Shown one piece after another: positions 29,107 to 35,768 of a stretch of DNA of 64,000 bases. Origin of the DNA: JACKCD01 sp041390905 (GTDB lineage: Bacteria > Chloroflexota > Anaerolineae > Promineifilales > Promineifilaceae); contig JAWKPA010000012.1 of the NCBI GenBank assembly GCA_041390905.1, positions 2,418,001 to 2,482,000 of the forward strand, written 5' to 3'. Within the stretch, counting starts at the first letter, position 1. Each line of letters opens with the position of its first letter. Position numbers and translations under genes: made by a program. Below the pieces are notes generated by a model. It was not told the origin of the DNA. It did no database searches and saw only the letters and a program-made list of their open reading frames with translations.

Positions 29107-29250
29107 GACAGGATTAACAAGATTAACAGGATTTTACATTAACCTTGTCTCGATTTCTTTTTTAGCACACAAGAGTTTGACTCGCCACTTTTCACCAGCA
29201 CTTTGCTCAACATTCACCCAAATCCTGTTAATCCTGTTAATCCTGTCTAA
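29107..29250. repeat. Family B repeat pair between GxxExxY and dehydratase genes
   Basis: ACAGGATTAACAAGATTAACAGGATT at 29107-29137 and the complementary AATCCTGTTAATCCTGTTAATCCTGT at 29222-29250 face each other across about 85 bases with no gene. Confidence 0.75.
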
Positions 29251-29258
29251 AAACCCTT

Positions 29259-30791
29259 CTACACCTCAAACACACGAGCGAAATAACCATCCAGTTCCCC
29301 AGCAATCTCCTCTCGTGCGGCTGCGTCTTCAATGCCGGCCAGCGTTTTGGCAAGCTGCTTTTTAAACTCAATTTGCATTTGCCGCGCAATCTGGATGCGC
29401 TGCGCCTGGGGCGAACCCGCGCCGTGCATGGATTCAGTGAGGTAGCCAACGGCGTTGCGCCCCAGCGTCATGTTTTCAATCAGCCGCAAAATCCGCAGCC
29501 GATCTTCGGTGTCAATCTCCTTGCGCCCCTGCAAATATTTCCGCAGCAACTCCCCCGTTTCCGTGCTGTCCAAATCCGCCTCGGATGGCATTGTCACCAT
29601 TAGTCCGCCCGCCAAATCCTGCGCCAAACGGCCGATTTCATACGGCATTTTCGTCACATGATGCTTGCACACATTCGCCAGCATGTCGTCGCAAATATAC
29701 GCCCCCGACTTTGTGGCGTGGGCCTGGTACGACGACGCAATCCCCGTACCGTAGATCGTTTCGTTAAGGTGGGTCATCTCCACCAGCTTGTCGCGGATGT
29801 GGGAAGCGCGTTCCACCCCGTTGTAATCGGCAATCGTTGCCGCCGCGCCGATTAGCACATCCCCCACACCGCTTTTGCAGACATAGCTGCGCCGATGGTA
29901 GCAAGTAAACCGCTCCACCAGCATGGCGGCAAACTCATATTCGCCATCCATAAAAACCAGCTCCCAGGGAATAAAGACATCTTCAAAGATGACCATCGCC
30001 TCTTGCCCGGCAAAGTTGGCGTTGCCCACGTCGAGCGTGCCACCTTCCATGCTGCGCGTATCGCACGATTGCCGGCCGTAAATATAGGTAATCCCCGCCG
30101 CGTCCACCGGCACGGCTCCGACAATGGCAAACGCCTTGTCCTCCGCGCCCAGCCGCAGCGTGGGCATCACCAGCAGCCAGTGGGAATTAAGACAGCCCGT
30201 TTGGTGCGCCTTGGCTCCGGTGATATAGACGCCGTTTTCGTCGCGGCGGCTGACGTGGACGTAGAGGTCGGGGTCGGCCTGCTGGTGCGGAGCTTTGGAG
30301 CGATCCCCCTTGACATCAGTCATGGCTCCGCCGATGACGTAGTTGTGGCGCTGCATGGTGGTGACAAACGCTTTGAACCGTTCGTGGTAATGGGTTCCAT
30401 GTGCCTCGTCTATCTCGTAGGTGGTGGAGTAGAGCGAATTAAAAGCGTCCATGCCGACGCAACGCTGGAAGCAGGTGCCGGTGTTTTGGCCGAGTTTGCG
30501 CTGCATTTTGTTTTGCAGCACCAAATCTTGCGGGCTGGTGGCGATGTGGAGGAAGCGGTTGACGGGCTGGTTGGTGAGGGGGGAAACGGCCGTTCCTAAC
30601 CCCGGTTCCCGCACCGCCAAATCATACGTTTCCGCCACGGCGTTGATAGATGGCCGAATCATGGGGTGATCCACCGGCTCCACCACTCGCTCCCCCAGCA
30701 AAAAGACCCGCAGCTTGCGCCCGCGCAGGCTTGCGATGTAGTCGGCACCCGTTTGAATGGGTTTGATTTGTTCAACTATCTCTTGGATCAT
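29259..30791 (-). CDS. 4-hydroxybutyryl-CoA dehydratase / 4-hydroxyphenylacetate 3-hydroxylase family flavoprotein
   Basis: FAD-dependent acyl-CoA dehydrogenase-fold enzyme. The Fe-S branch dehydrates 4-hydroxybutyryl-CoA to crotonyl-CoA (GABA/succinate fermentation, 4-hydroxybutyrate cycles). The 510-residue protein has an HpaB-type N-terminal and C-terminal domain. CFQRC gives Cys107 and Cys111, matching the two N-terminal cluster ligands of the Clostridium enzyme. His299 and Cys305 in YHRRSYVCKSG correspond to the second pair but sit one residue closer together than the His292/Cys299 pair I recall. GVGDVLIGAA follows as in the family. These cysteines favour the dehydratase branch over the two-component monooxygenase branch. 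GGAG lies before the ATG. No pathway partners are adjacent. Confidence 0.75.
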   Translation of the reverse strand: MIQEIVEQIKPIQTGADYIASLRGRKLRVFLLGERVVEPVDHPMIRPSINAVAETYDLAVREPGLGTAVSPLTNQPVNRFLHIATSPQDLVLQNKMQRKLGQNTGTCFQRCVGMDAFNSLYSTTYEIDEAHGTHYHERFKAFVTTMQRHNYVIGGAMTDVKGDRSKAPHQQADPDLYVHVSRRDENGVYITGAKAHQTGCLNSHWLLVMPTLRLGAEDKAFAIVGAVPVDAAGITYIYGRQSCDTRSMEGGTLDVGNANFAGQEAMVIFEDVFIPWELVFMDGEYEFAAMLVERFTCYHRRSYVCKSGVGDVLIGAAATIADYNGVERASHIRDKLVEMTHLNETIYGTGIASSYQAHATKSGAYICDDMLANVCKHHVTKMPYEIGRLAQDLAGGLMVTMPSEADLDSTETGELLRKYLQGRKEIDTEDRLRILRLIENMTLGRNAVGYLTESMHGAGSPQAQRIQIARQMQIEFKKQLAKTLAGIEDAAAREEIAGELDGYFARVFEV

Positions 30792-30919
30792 GGGAGACTC
30801 CTTTTCTGTTTTTGTGGTTTTACGAGTGGGGTGGTGGAAAACGGCCGTTTTCCGTTAAAGCTAAACTGCTCTTTGGAAGGAGGGGTAAACAGATTACCTG
30901 TGTAAAATTAACCTGGGTT

Positions 30920-31147
30920 TTATTGACGAGGCCATGCTTGTTGGCGAATAGTTTCCTGACTAATATCACGCCCTTGCCATAATCCAGCCAGAGCAAAAAA
31001 ATCCTCATTTATTTGATCAGTGTCTACCTCGCGCTCCATAAGCATTTCACTGGTTTCGACAGAATCAACAAAGTCCAACACTGCCAATAAATCGAACAGT
31101 CGCCTAGCTTTTTGCTTATCTTTTATGTGAATAATGATTTGTTCCAT
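30920..31147 (-). CDS. Small antitoxin-like protein, 75 aa
   Basis: Starts MEQIIIHIKDKQKARRLFDLL and ends DFFALAGLWQGRDISQET. This pattern is common in antitoxins that pair with PIN or RelE toxins (the FxxLxGxWxxRDI tail). No toxin gene follows within 130 bases before the dehydratase, so it is an orphan here. The TATAAT box at 31160-31165 is only 12 bases from the ATG, so the transcript would have a very short leader. The longer GTG start upstream would translate through palindromes and is unlikely. Confidence 0.6.
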   Translation of the reverse strand: MEQIIIHIKDKQKARRLFDLLAVLDFVDSVETSEMLMEREVDTDQINEDFFALAGLWQGRDISQETIRQQAWPRQ

Positions 31148-31159
31148 AGTATGGGCAGC

Positions 31160-31221
31160 ATTATACCCAATTTTGTGGGTTAACGGCCGTTTCCCCCACA
31201 ACAGGCGAAGAAACGGCCGTT
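31160..31221 (-). promoter_or_regulatory. Promoter with double AACGGCCGTT element
   Basis: On the minus strand a perfect TATAAT (31160-31165) is preceded 16 bases upstream by AACGGCCGTT (31182-31191), with a second copy at 31212-31221. The same arrangement with identical spacings recurs at 32242-32303, so the module was duplicated. A third copy near 31258 lies in the same gap. Confidence 0.6.
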
Positions 31222-31280
31222 TTCCCTTCACTGGCTGCCTGTGCTTTTTGGGGGAGAAACGGCCGTTGTAAAGGGATAAT

Positions 31281-31559
31281 TTAGCGGCTGGGTGTGGTCA
31301 TGCCTGCTTTTTCGGCTAGCCACAAATTGACCAACGTTTCGGTGGATACACCTCTGGCTTTGGCGTTGCGCCCAATCAGGTCGGCTAGTTCAGGTATGAG
31401 CCTAACAATGTAGATTTCTTCGTGGAGATCTATTTCAAAGTCTACATCTTCCATTTCATCATCGTAATCGGCCGTGCTGTGCGTGTCCCAGAAAGCAATG
31501 ATTTCTTCAATATCAGCCGTTTCATCCGGCATAGGGTCTCTTTTTTTATTTGCGTCCAT
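31281..31559 (-). CDS. BrnA-like antitoxin (CopG/ribbon-helix-helix family)
   Basis: The 92-residue protein begins MDANKKRDPMPDETADIEEI and carries the FWDTHSTADY segment and a C-terminal helix-turn region (RNAKARGVSTETLVNLWLAEK), typical of CopG-type antitoxins paired with BrnT toxins. Its start overlaps the end of the upstream brnT-like frame by 14 bases, the usual toxin-first operon arrangement. Because that toxin frame is interrupted, the antitoxin may now be an orphan. Confidence 0.7.
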   Translation of the reverse strand: MDANKKRDPMPDETADIEEIIAFWDTHSTADYDDEMEDVDFEIDLHEEIYIVRLIPELADLIGRNAKARGVSTETLVNLWLAEKAGMTTPSR

Positions 31560-31833
31560 ACTGTTTACGTTCCTTGTTGTCCATATCACGCGCACTAATA
31601 ATGAGAGCTTCGTTTCCCATTTTGTAGATGAAGAAAACGGTCAAGTAACGGCCGTCTTCGGTTTGACCATAGGCAACATACAAGTGTTCATCTTGATGCC
31701 GTTTGCCTTTTCCTACCCGTCGAATTCGCGGGTTGCTAAAAAGTACCTCGCGTACCTCATTCTAATACACACCATGCTTCACTTCAATTTTTATCAGGTA
31801 CTGGTCTAGCCAGATGAGGCGGTTGATTTTCAT
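31546..31833 (-). pseudogene. BrnT-like toxin gene with in-frame TAG at codon 24
   Basis: Translating 96 codons from ATG 31833 gives a BrnT-type toxin: MKINRLIWLDQYLIKIEVKHGVY, then a stop, then NEVREVLFSNPRI, YVAYGQTEDGRYLTVFFIY and ALIISARDM. All family landmarks (KHGV, EV.EVL, RYL.VFFIY, ISARDM) are in one uninterrupted frame except the TAG at 31762-31764. A single base change from a Gln, Glu or Lys codon would explain it. Overlap with the antitoxin is preserved. I call it an inactivated toxin; restart downstream could yield a truncated protein lacking the first strand. Confidence 0.75.
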
Positions 31834-31871
31834 TAGGTACTACGTAGTTTGAGTTGTATTTTGTTGGGTGC

Positions 31872-32174
31872 TTAGGCAGGTATCAAGGCAGATCGCATCA
31901 GTGTCGCTTCCAGCTTTTGTTTCAAGCGCAGGAACATATCATAGGTTGCCGCCCAGGTAACTTCATGGGCTAATGGTTCAGGCAATTCGCCCTGTTCATA
32001 GGCGGCAAAGAAGACGGAGGATGCCATGCCGTGCTGTTGTTCATACATATGTAGCTCGTCAGCCAGCGATAGCAAATCTTCTATGGGATTCGCTGCGGCC
32101 ATTGTTTCGCCTAAAAGCGTCTCGAACTCCGCTACCGATACTTTTGTTTCAGGGGAAAATGTCAATTTTGCCAT
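31872..32174 (-). CDS. Hypothetical protein, 100 aa
   Basis: I do not recognise the family. The acidic, helix-rich protein starts MAKLTFSPETKVSVAEFETLL with AGAGGAC just upstream. Size, setting among antitoxin-like genes and the duplicated promoter module suggest an accessory TA-type or regulatory protein, but no toxin is adjacent. No membrane segment. Confidence 0.6.
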   Translation of the reverse strand: MAKLTFSPETKVSVAEFETLLGETMAAANPIEDLLSLADELHMYEQQHGMASSVFFAAYEQGELPEPLAHEVTWAATYDMFLRLKQKLEATLMRSALIPA

Positions 32175-32241
32175 AATGTCCTCTCAGCCGATACCATAGC
32201 ATCTAATGGTCAATCTTGGCAGACTCATTTGTACTGCCTGC

Positions 32242-32303
32242 ATTATAGCAGAGTTTGTGTTTGAACGGCCGTTTCCCTACAACAGGCAAAAGAAACGGCC
32301 GTT
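32242..32303 (-). promoter_or_regulatory. Second copy of promoter with double AACGGCCGTT element
   Basis: On the minus strand an extended -10 (TGCTATAAT, hexamer 32242-32247) is preceded 16 bases upstream by AACGGCCGTT (32264-32273) and 30 bases further by another copy (32294-32303). Between them the bases CCC-ACAACAGGC-AAGAAACGG match the module at 31182-31221. Confidence 0.6.
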
Positions 32304-32312
32304 TTCCATCAC

Positions 32313-32825
32313 CTACCACTCACCCGCATACTCAGGCGACCAGGGGGCTGCCTGGGCGGTCGTCCACTGGTAATGCAGCTCATTAAGCTGGCGAATGTGG
32401 AGCATGTCGTGCGCTACCCAGGAGGTGAGCATATCCCCGGCCGAAATAATAAACCCGGCCGGATGTGTTGCCGCCAGCGTCAGGTCAGGGTTGTCCAGCC
32501 CGGCCAGCCACGCCAGCGATGCCTGCCGTTCGCGCCCAAAATCGCCTAGCGATTCGGCCAGGTCGCGCTCGTTGTAGCGGCGTTCTATCACCCAGGCAGA
32601 CGGGTGAATGGGCGGCCACGGCAGAGTGGGGTCTTGCAAAATCAGCCCCAGCCGCACGCGAAAATCGAGCCGTTCCTCATCATACAAATGGTTCACCACT
32701 TCCAGCAGCGACCACTCCTCCGGCGACGGCTTCCACCGCGCCTGTTCCAGCGACACCCAGGCCACCATGCTTTGGATGGTGGCCGCATTTTGGGTGAGAC
32801 GTTGTTTTGCCAGTTCCAGGTTCAT
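32313..32825 (-). CDS. DinB family protein
   Basis: Four-helix-bundle metalloprotein of the DinB/YfiT superfamily, often a thiol-transferase or stress protein. The 170-residue protein shows the metal-binding histidines in VVNHLYDEE and VAHDMLHIRQL, plus the N-terminal SMVAWVSLEQARWKPSPEEWS pattern (W.P...EWS). TTAGGAGC precedes the ATG. It is a single gene followed by the palindromic region of the TA cluster. The substrate is unknown. Confidence 0.85.
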   Translation of the reverse strand: MNLELAKQRLTQNAATIQSMVAWVSLEQARWKPSPEEWSLLEVVNHLYDEERLDFRVRLGLILQDPTLPWPPIHPSAWVIERRYNERDLAESLGDFGRERQASLAWLAGLDNPDLTLAATHPAGFIISAGDMLTSWVAHDMLHIRQLNELHYQWTTAQAAPWSPEYAGEW

Positions 32826-32845
32826 TCTGTTTGCTCCTAAGAAAT

Positions 32846-32910
32846 GGGACGCAGATTTTCCTGATTCTCCTGATTTTTGTGATCAGGTGAATCTGCGTTC
32901 CATTTTCTAA
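32846..32910. repeat. ACGCAGATT...AATCTGCGT inverted repeat (family F)
   Basis: AATGGGACGCAGATTTTCCT and an imperfectly complementary downstream arm (CAGGTGAATCTGCGTTCCATT) flank CTGATT units. A related copy is at 39449-39526. It lies directly upstream of the DinB gene start. Confidence 0.8.
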
Positions 32911-33023
32911 AAAACGGCGGCGAGGTGGGCAACAAGGAGAAAAATCTCCTCTGCTCCCCCGCCCCCCTGCTCCCCCGCTTTTCTCTGCTATTGTAGACGA
33001 GAACGACCCAACAAGATAGTTTG

Positions 33024-33053
33024 TTGGCGTAATACAGTTGCGTGGCGCATAAT
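33024..33053 (+). promoter_or_regulatory. Possible sigma-70 promoter of the GH65 gene
   Basis: TTGGCG, 18-base spacer and CATAAT, about 70 bases before the start at 33124. Moderate match only. The leader contains a small hairpin (GCGAG...CTCGGC) at about 33090, similar to one near 53780. Confidence 0.35.
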
Positions 33054-33123
33054 TCTGGGAATGATCTGATGTGTGGAAGCGAGGCTTGGAACCCTCGGCT
33101 ACGGAAAGAGAGGAATGGGAAGC

Positions 33124-35376
33124 ATGTGGCAGTTGGTTGAAGATGAGTTTGAGCCAGAGCGGAATTTGAATCAGGAGACGCTATTGGCATTAGGCAATGG
33201 CTATATCGGGATGCGGGGGACGTTTGAGGAAGGGGTCGGAACGGGTATTCGTTCGGTGGAGGGGACATATCTCAACGGTTTTTACGAGAGCGACCCGATT
33301 CGCTATGGGGAAAAGTTTCAGGGCTACCCGGATGTGGGGCAGACGATGCTGAATGTGGCGAATGCCAAGGTGGTGCGGCTGTATGTGGATGGGGAGTTGA
33401 TGGGGTGGCAAAACGGCCGTTTTCTCCACCACACGCGCACCTTCGACATGCGCCGGGGGGTGCTGCGGCGGGAGCTGCGCTGGCAAAGCGAAAGCGGCAA
33501 GGAAGTGGCCGTCGAATCAGAGCGGCTGGTGCTGCACGCCCACAAACATTTGGCGCTGATTCGCTACACCGTCACCCCACTCAACTTTTCCGGCAACATC
33601 GTCCTGTATTCCGGTATTGACGGCCAGGCCAAAAATTTGTCCTCGGACGATGACCCTCGGCTGGGGGCGGGGATGGATGAGGATGTGTTGCAGTTTCGGG
33701 AGAAGGTGGTGGGTGAGGAAACGGCCGTTTTGCACCAGCAAACCAAAACCACCGGCTTTCACGTCGTTTGTGGGGTGCATAACAAGGTGGAGGGTGTTGC
33801 TGCCCACCCCCTCGTAGACGACGAATTCCGCCTCGGCCACCGCTTTGCCATTGAGGTTGCACAGGGCGAGCCAGTGACGCTGGTGAAAACCATCGCCTAT
33901 GCTACTTCGCAGGACGTGGCTGAAGAGGAATTGATGGCGGTGGTGCAGGAGGAGTTGGCGAAAGGAACGGCCGTTGGTTACGACGCTCTCAATGCCGAAC
34001 AGGCCGACTTTCTCGCCGATTTCTGGTACCACACCGATGTCGTCATCAAAGGCGACGACCAGCTCCAGCTTGGGCTGCGCTTCAACATGTTCCACCTGCT
34101 GCAGTCGGTGGGGCGCGACGGCCACACCAACATCGCCGCCAAAGGGCTAACCGGGCAGGGGTACGAAGGCCACACCTTTTGGGACACCGAAATCTACATC
34201 CTGCCCTTTTTCCTCTACACCAACCCCGCCATCAGCCGCAAACTGCTCGAATACCGCTACCACATCCTTGATAAAGCCCGCCAGCGCGCTCGGCAAATGG
34301 CCCACCCCGTCGGCGCCCTCTTCCCCTGGCGCACCATCAGCGGCGAGGAGTGTTCGGCTTACTATCCGGCCGGCACGGCCCAATACCACATCAACGCCGA
34401 CGTCGCCTTCGCCATCAAGCGGTACCACGATGCCACCCAGGACGCAGAATTTATGCAGCAGTTTGGCGCCGAAATCCTCTTTGAAACGGCGCGGCTCTGG
34501 CTTCACGTCGGCCATTATGTAGATGGCAAATTCCACATTGATGCCGTCACCGGCCCCGATGAATACACCGCCCTCGTCAACAACAACGCCTACACCAACC
34601 TAATGGCGGCCGAAAACATGCGCTTTGCCGCCCACATCGCCGATTGGCTGCAGCAGGAATACCCCCACACCTACCAAACGCTGGCCGAAAAAATCGCCCT
34701 TGCCCCCGACGAAGCGGCGGCGTGGGCGCAGGCAGCGGCGCAAATGTTTGTCCCCTATGACGAGGCGCGGCAGCTTTTGGCGCAGGACGACAGCTTTTTG
34801 CAAAAGGCGGTGTGGGATTTTGCCAACACCCCCGCCGACCATTACCCGCTGCTGCTGCATTACCACCCGCTGGTGCTGTATCGGTACCAGGTGTGCAAGC
34901 AGGCCGACGCGGTGCTGGCCGAGTTTTTGCTCCACGACCACTTTGATTTGGCGCAGAAAAGGCGGGATTATGACTACTACGAGCCGCTGACCACCCATGA
35001 CTCATCGCTCTCGGCCTGCATCTTTGGCATTATGGCCGCCGAGGTGGGGTACCCGGAGAAGGCGTACCGCTACTTTATTGAGACAGCGATTGCCGATCTC
35101 GACAACAAAAAAGGCAACACCAAGGACGGTATCCACGCCGCCAACATGGCCGGAGCGTGGCTTTCGATTGCCTTTGGCTTTGGCGGGATGCGCGTCGGTG
35201 ACGGCCTGATCTTTAACCCCATCATTCCGGCGCATTGGGAAAGCTACAGCTTCCGTGTGCAATACCGGGGGCGGCTGATTGAGGTAACGGTCACACAGGA
35301 AGCAGCCACCTACAAGCTGCTGGACGGAGACCCTCTGGAAGTGCAAATCGGCGGCGAAGGACAGTGGGTTCTATGA
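33124..35376 (+). CDS. Glycoside hydrolase family 65 protein (maltose/kojibiose-type phosphorylase)
   Basis: Cytoplasmic inverting phosphorylase that splits an alpha-glucosyl disaccharide with phosphate to beta-glucose-1-phosphate and glucose. The 750-residue product has the N-terminal beta-sandwich domain (LGNGYIGMRGTFEE), the (alpha/alpha)6 barrel (AAKGLTGQGYEGHTFWDTE) with catalytic acid Glu in TGPDEYT near residue 480, phosphate-binding THDSSLS, and the C-terminal domain. The start at 33124 fits GAGAGG upstream and homolog N-termini. Beta-phosphoglucomutase, the usual neighbour, is absent. Three palindrome copies are in the gene. Substrate specificity (maltose, trehalose, kojibiose, nigerose) cannot be set from sequence by eye. 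Confidence 0.92.
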   Translation: MWQLVEDEFEPERNLNQETLLALGNGYIGMRGTFEEGVGTGIRSVEGTYLNGFYESDPIRYGEKFQGYPDVGQTMLNVANAKVVRLYVDGELMGWQNGRFLHHTRTFDMRRGVLRRELRWQSESGKEVAVESERLVLHAHKHLALIRYTVTPLNFSGNIVLYSGIDGQAKNLSSDDDPRLGAGMDEDVLQFREKVVGEETAVLHQQTKTTGFHVVCGVHNKVEGVAAHPLVDDEFRLGHRFAIEVAQGEPVTLVKTIAYATSQDVAEEELMAVVQEELAKGTAVGYDALNAEQADFLADFWYHTDVVIKGDDQLQLGLRFNMFHLLQSVGRDGHTNIAAKGLTGQGYEGHTFWDTEIYILPFFLYTNPAISRKLLEYRYHILDKARQRARQMAHPVGALFPWRTISGEECSAYYPAGTAQYHINADVAFAIKRYHDATQDAEFMQQFGAEILFETARLWLHVGHYVDGKFHIDAVTGPDEYTALVNNNAYTNLMAAENMRFAAHIADWLQQEYPHTYQTLAEKIALAPDEAAAWAQAAAQMFVPYDEARQLLAQDDSFLQKAVWDFANTPADHYPLLLHYHPLVLYRYQVCKQADAVLAEFLLHDHFDLAQKRRDYDYYEPLTTHDSSLSACIFGIMAAEVGYPEKAYRYFIETAIADLDNKKGNTKDGIHAANMAGAWLSIAFGFGGMRVGDGLIFNPIIPAHWESYSFRVQYRGRLIEVTVTQEAATYKLLDGDPLEVQIGGEGQWVL

Positions 35377-35383
35377 TCGAACA

Positions 35384-35475
35384 GGAAGAAGCTCCACAGA
35401 AAAAGCGAGCAAAATCATCCCTTGCTCCTCTGTGTCCCTCCGTGCCTCCTCCGTGAACCTCTGTGCAACTTCCTG
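35384..35475. repeat. CTCTGTG-type repeat (family E)
   Basis: Repeats of CTCTGTG and CTCCGTG units with a weak CACAGA complementary start. A fuller inverted copy is at 58567-58686. It fills the space between the GH65 gene and the alaS leader promoter. Confidence 0.7.
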
Positions 35476-35494
35476 ATTCTGATCGCAAAATTTA

Positions 35495-35523
35495 TTGACA
35501 ACCCACTATCGCTCTGCTACTAT
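35495..35523 (+). promoter_or_regulatory. Consensus sigma-70 promoter of the alaS leader
   Basis: A perfect TTGACA (35495-35500), a 17-base spacer and TACTAT (35518-35523). The expected transcription start, about 7 bases after the -10 box, falls on or next to the A of the ATG at 35530, so the leader message would be essentially leaderless. Confidence 0.8.
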
Positions 35524-35529
35524 CCCTTC

Positions 35530-35604
35530 ATGATTTTGACTCACCACATCCACAACTTCGCCGCCGCCGCCAGGCCCATCGGTCTGGCGAATGCTGTTGC
35601 TTGA
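35530..35604 (+). CDS. Alanine-rich leader peptide of alaS attenuator, 24 aa
   Basis: ATG at 35530 to TGA at 35602-35604. Seven of 24 residues are Ala, including four consecutive GCC codons (35560-35571) and an ANAVA ending; three His codons also occur early. The Ala run overlaps the first arm of hairpin 1:2 in the leader RNA. Ribosome stalling there for lack of Ala-tRNA would free the second arm to pair with the terminator arm. No Shine-Dalgarno is present, consistent with leaderless initiation. Location 165 bases before alaS supports a regulatory role. Confidence 0.7.
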   Translation: MILTHHIHNFAAAARPIGLANAVA

Positions 35605-35642
35605 GTCAAACAAGTTTAAACGAGACTCACAACCGCCAGATC
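35567..35642 (+). promoter_or_regulatory. Competing hairpins (1:2 and 2:3) of alaS attenuator
   Basis: Segment 1 (CGCCAG, 35568-35573) pairs with segment 2 (CTGGCG, 35584-35589); inner pairs extend this to about 9 bp with a 4-base loop. Segment 2 (from 35581) can instead pair with segment 3 (CGCCAGATC, 35634-35642) over 9 bp as an antiterminator, which disrupts the 3:4 terminator. This is the classical attenuator logic. Confidence 0.7.
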
Positions 35643-35670
35643 GGAACGCCCGGTCTGGCGGTTTTTTTTT
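35631..35670 (+). terminator. Intrinsic terminator of the alaS attenuator
   Basis: AACCGCCAGA (35631-35640) pairs with TCTGGCGGTT (35654-35663), inner pairs extend it further, and a run of T to 35670 follows. It lies upstream of alaS, so readthrough is required for expression from the leader promoter. Confidence 0.88.
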
Positions 35671-35685
35671 GCCCTGCTAAAATCC

Positions 35686-35748
35686 AGTCATCAGTAACCA
35701 GTAACCAGTAACCATCTCAAACTGATTACCGATTACCGATTACCGATG
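35686..35748. repeat. Family C repeat between attenuator and alaS
   Basis: CAGTAACCAGTAACCAGTAACC and the imperfect complementary arm CTGATTACCGATTACCGATTACC separate the terminator from the alaS ribosome site. Confidence 0.8.
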
Positions 35749-35768
35749 ACTGAACAAACGGAGTGATA

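Noticed and set aside
31762..31764. Pyrrolysine or selenocysteine readthrough at the BrnT TAG
   Set aside because: TAG is not the Sec codon, no pyl genes are visible, and the position is not a catalytic residue; nonsense mutation is simpler.
35530..35670. T-box riboswitch upstream of alaS
   Set aside because: The T-box consensus and specifier-loop architecture are not seen; the region instead encodes a peptide with competing hairpins.
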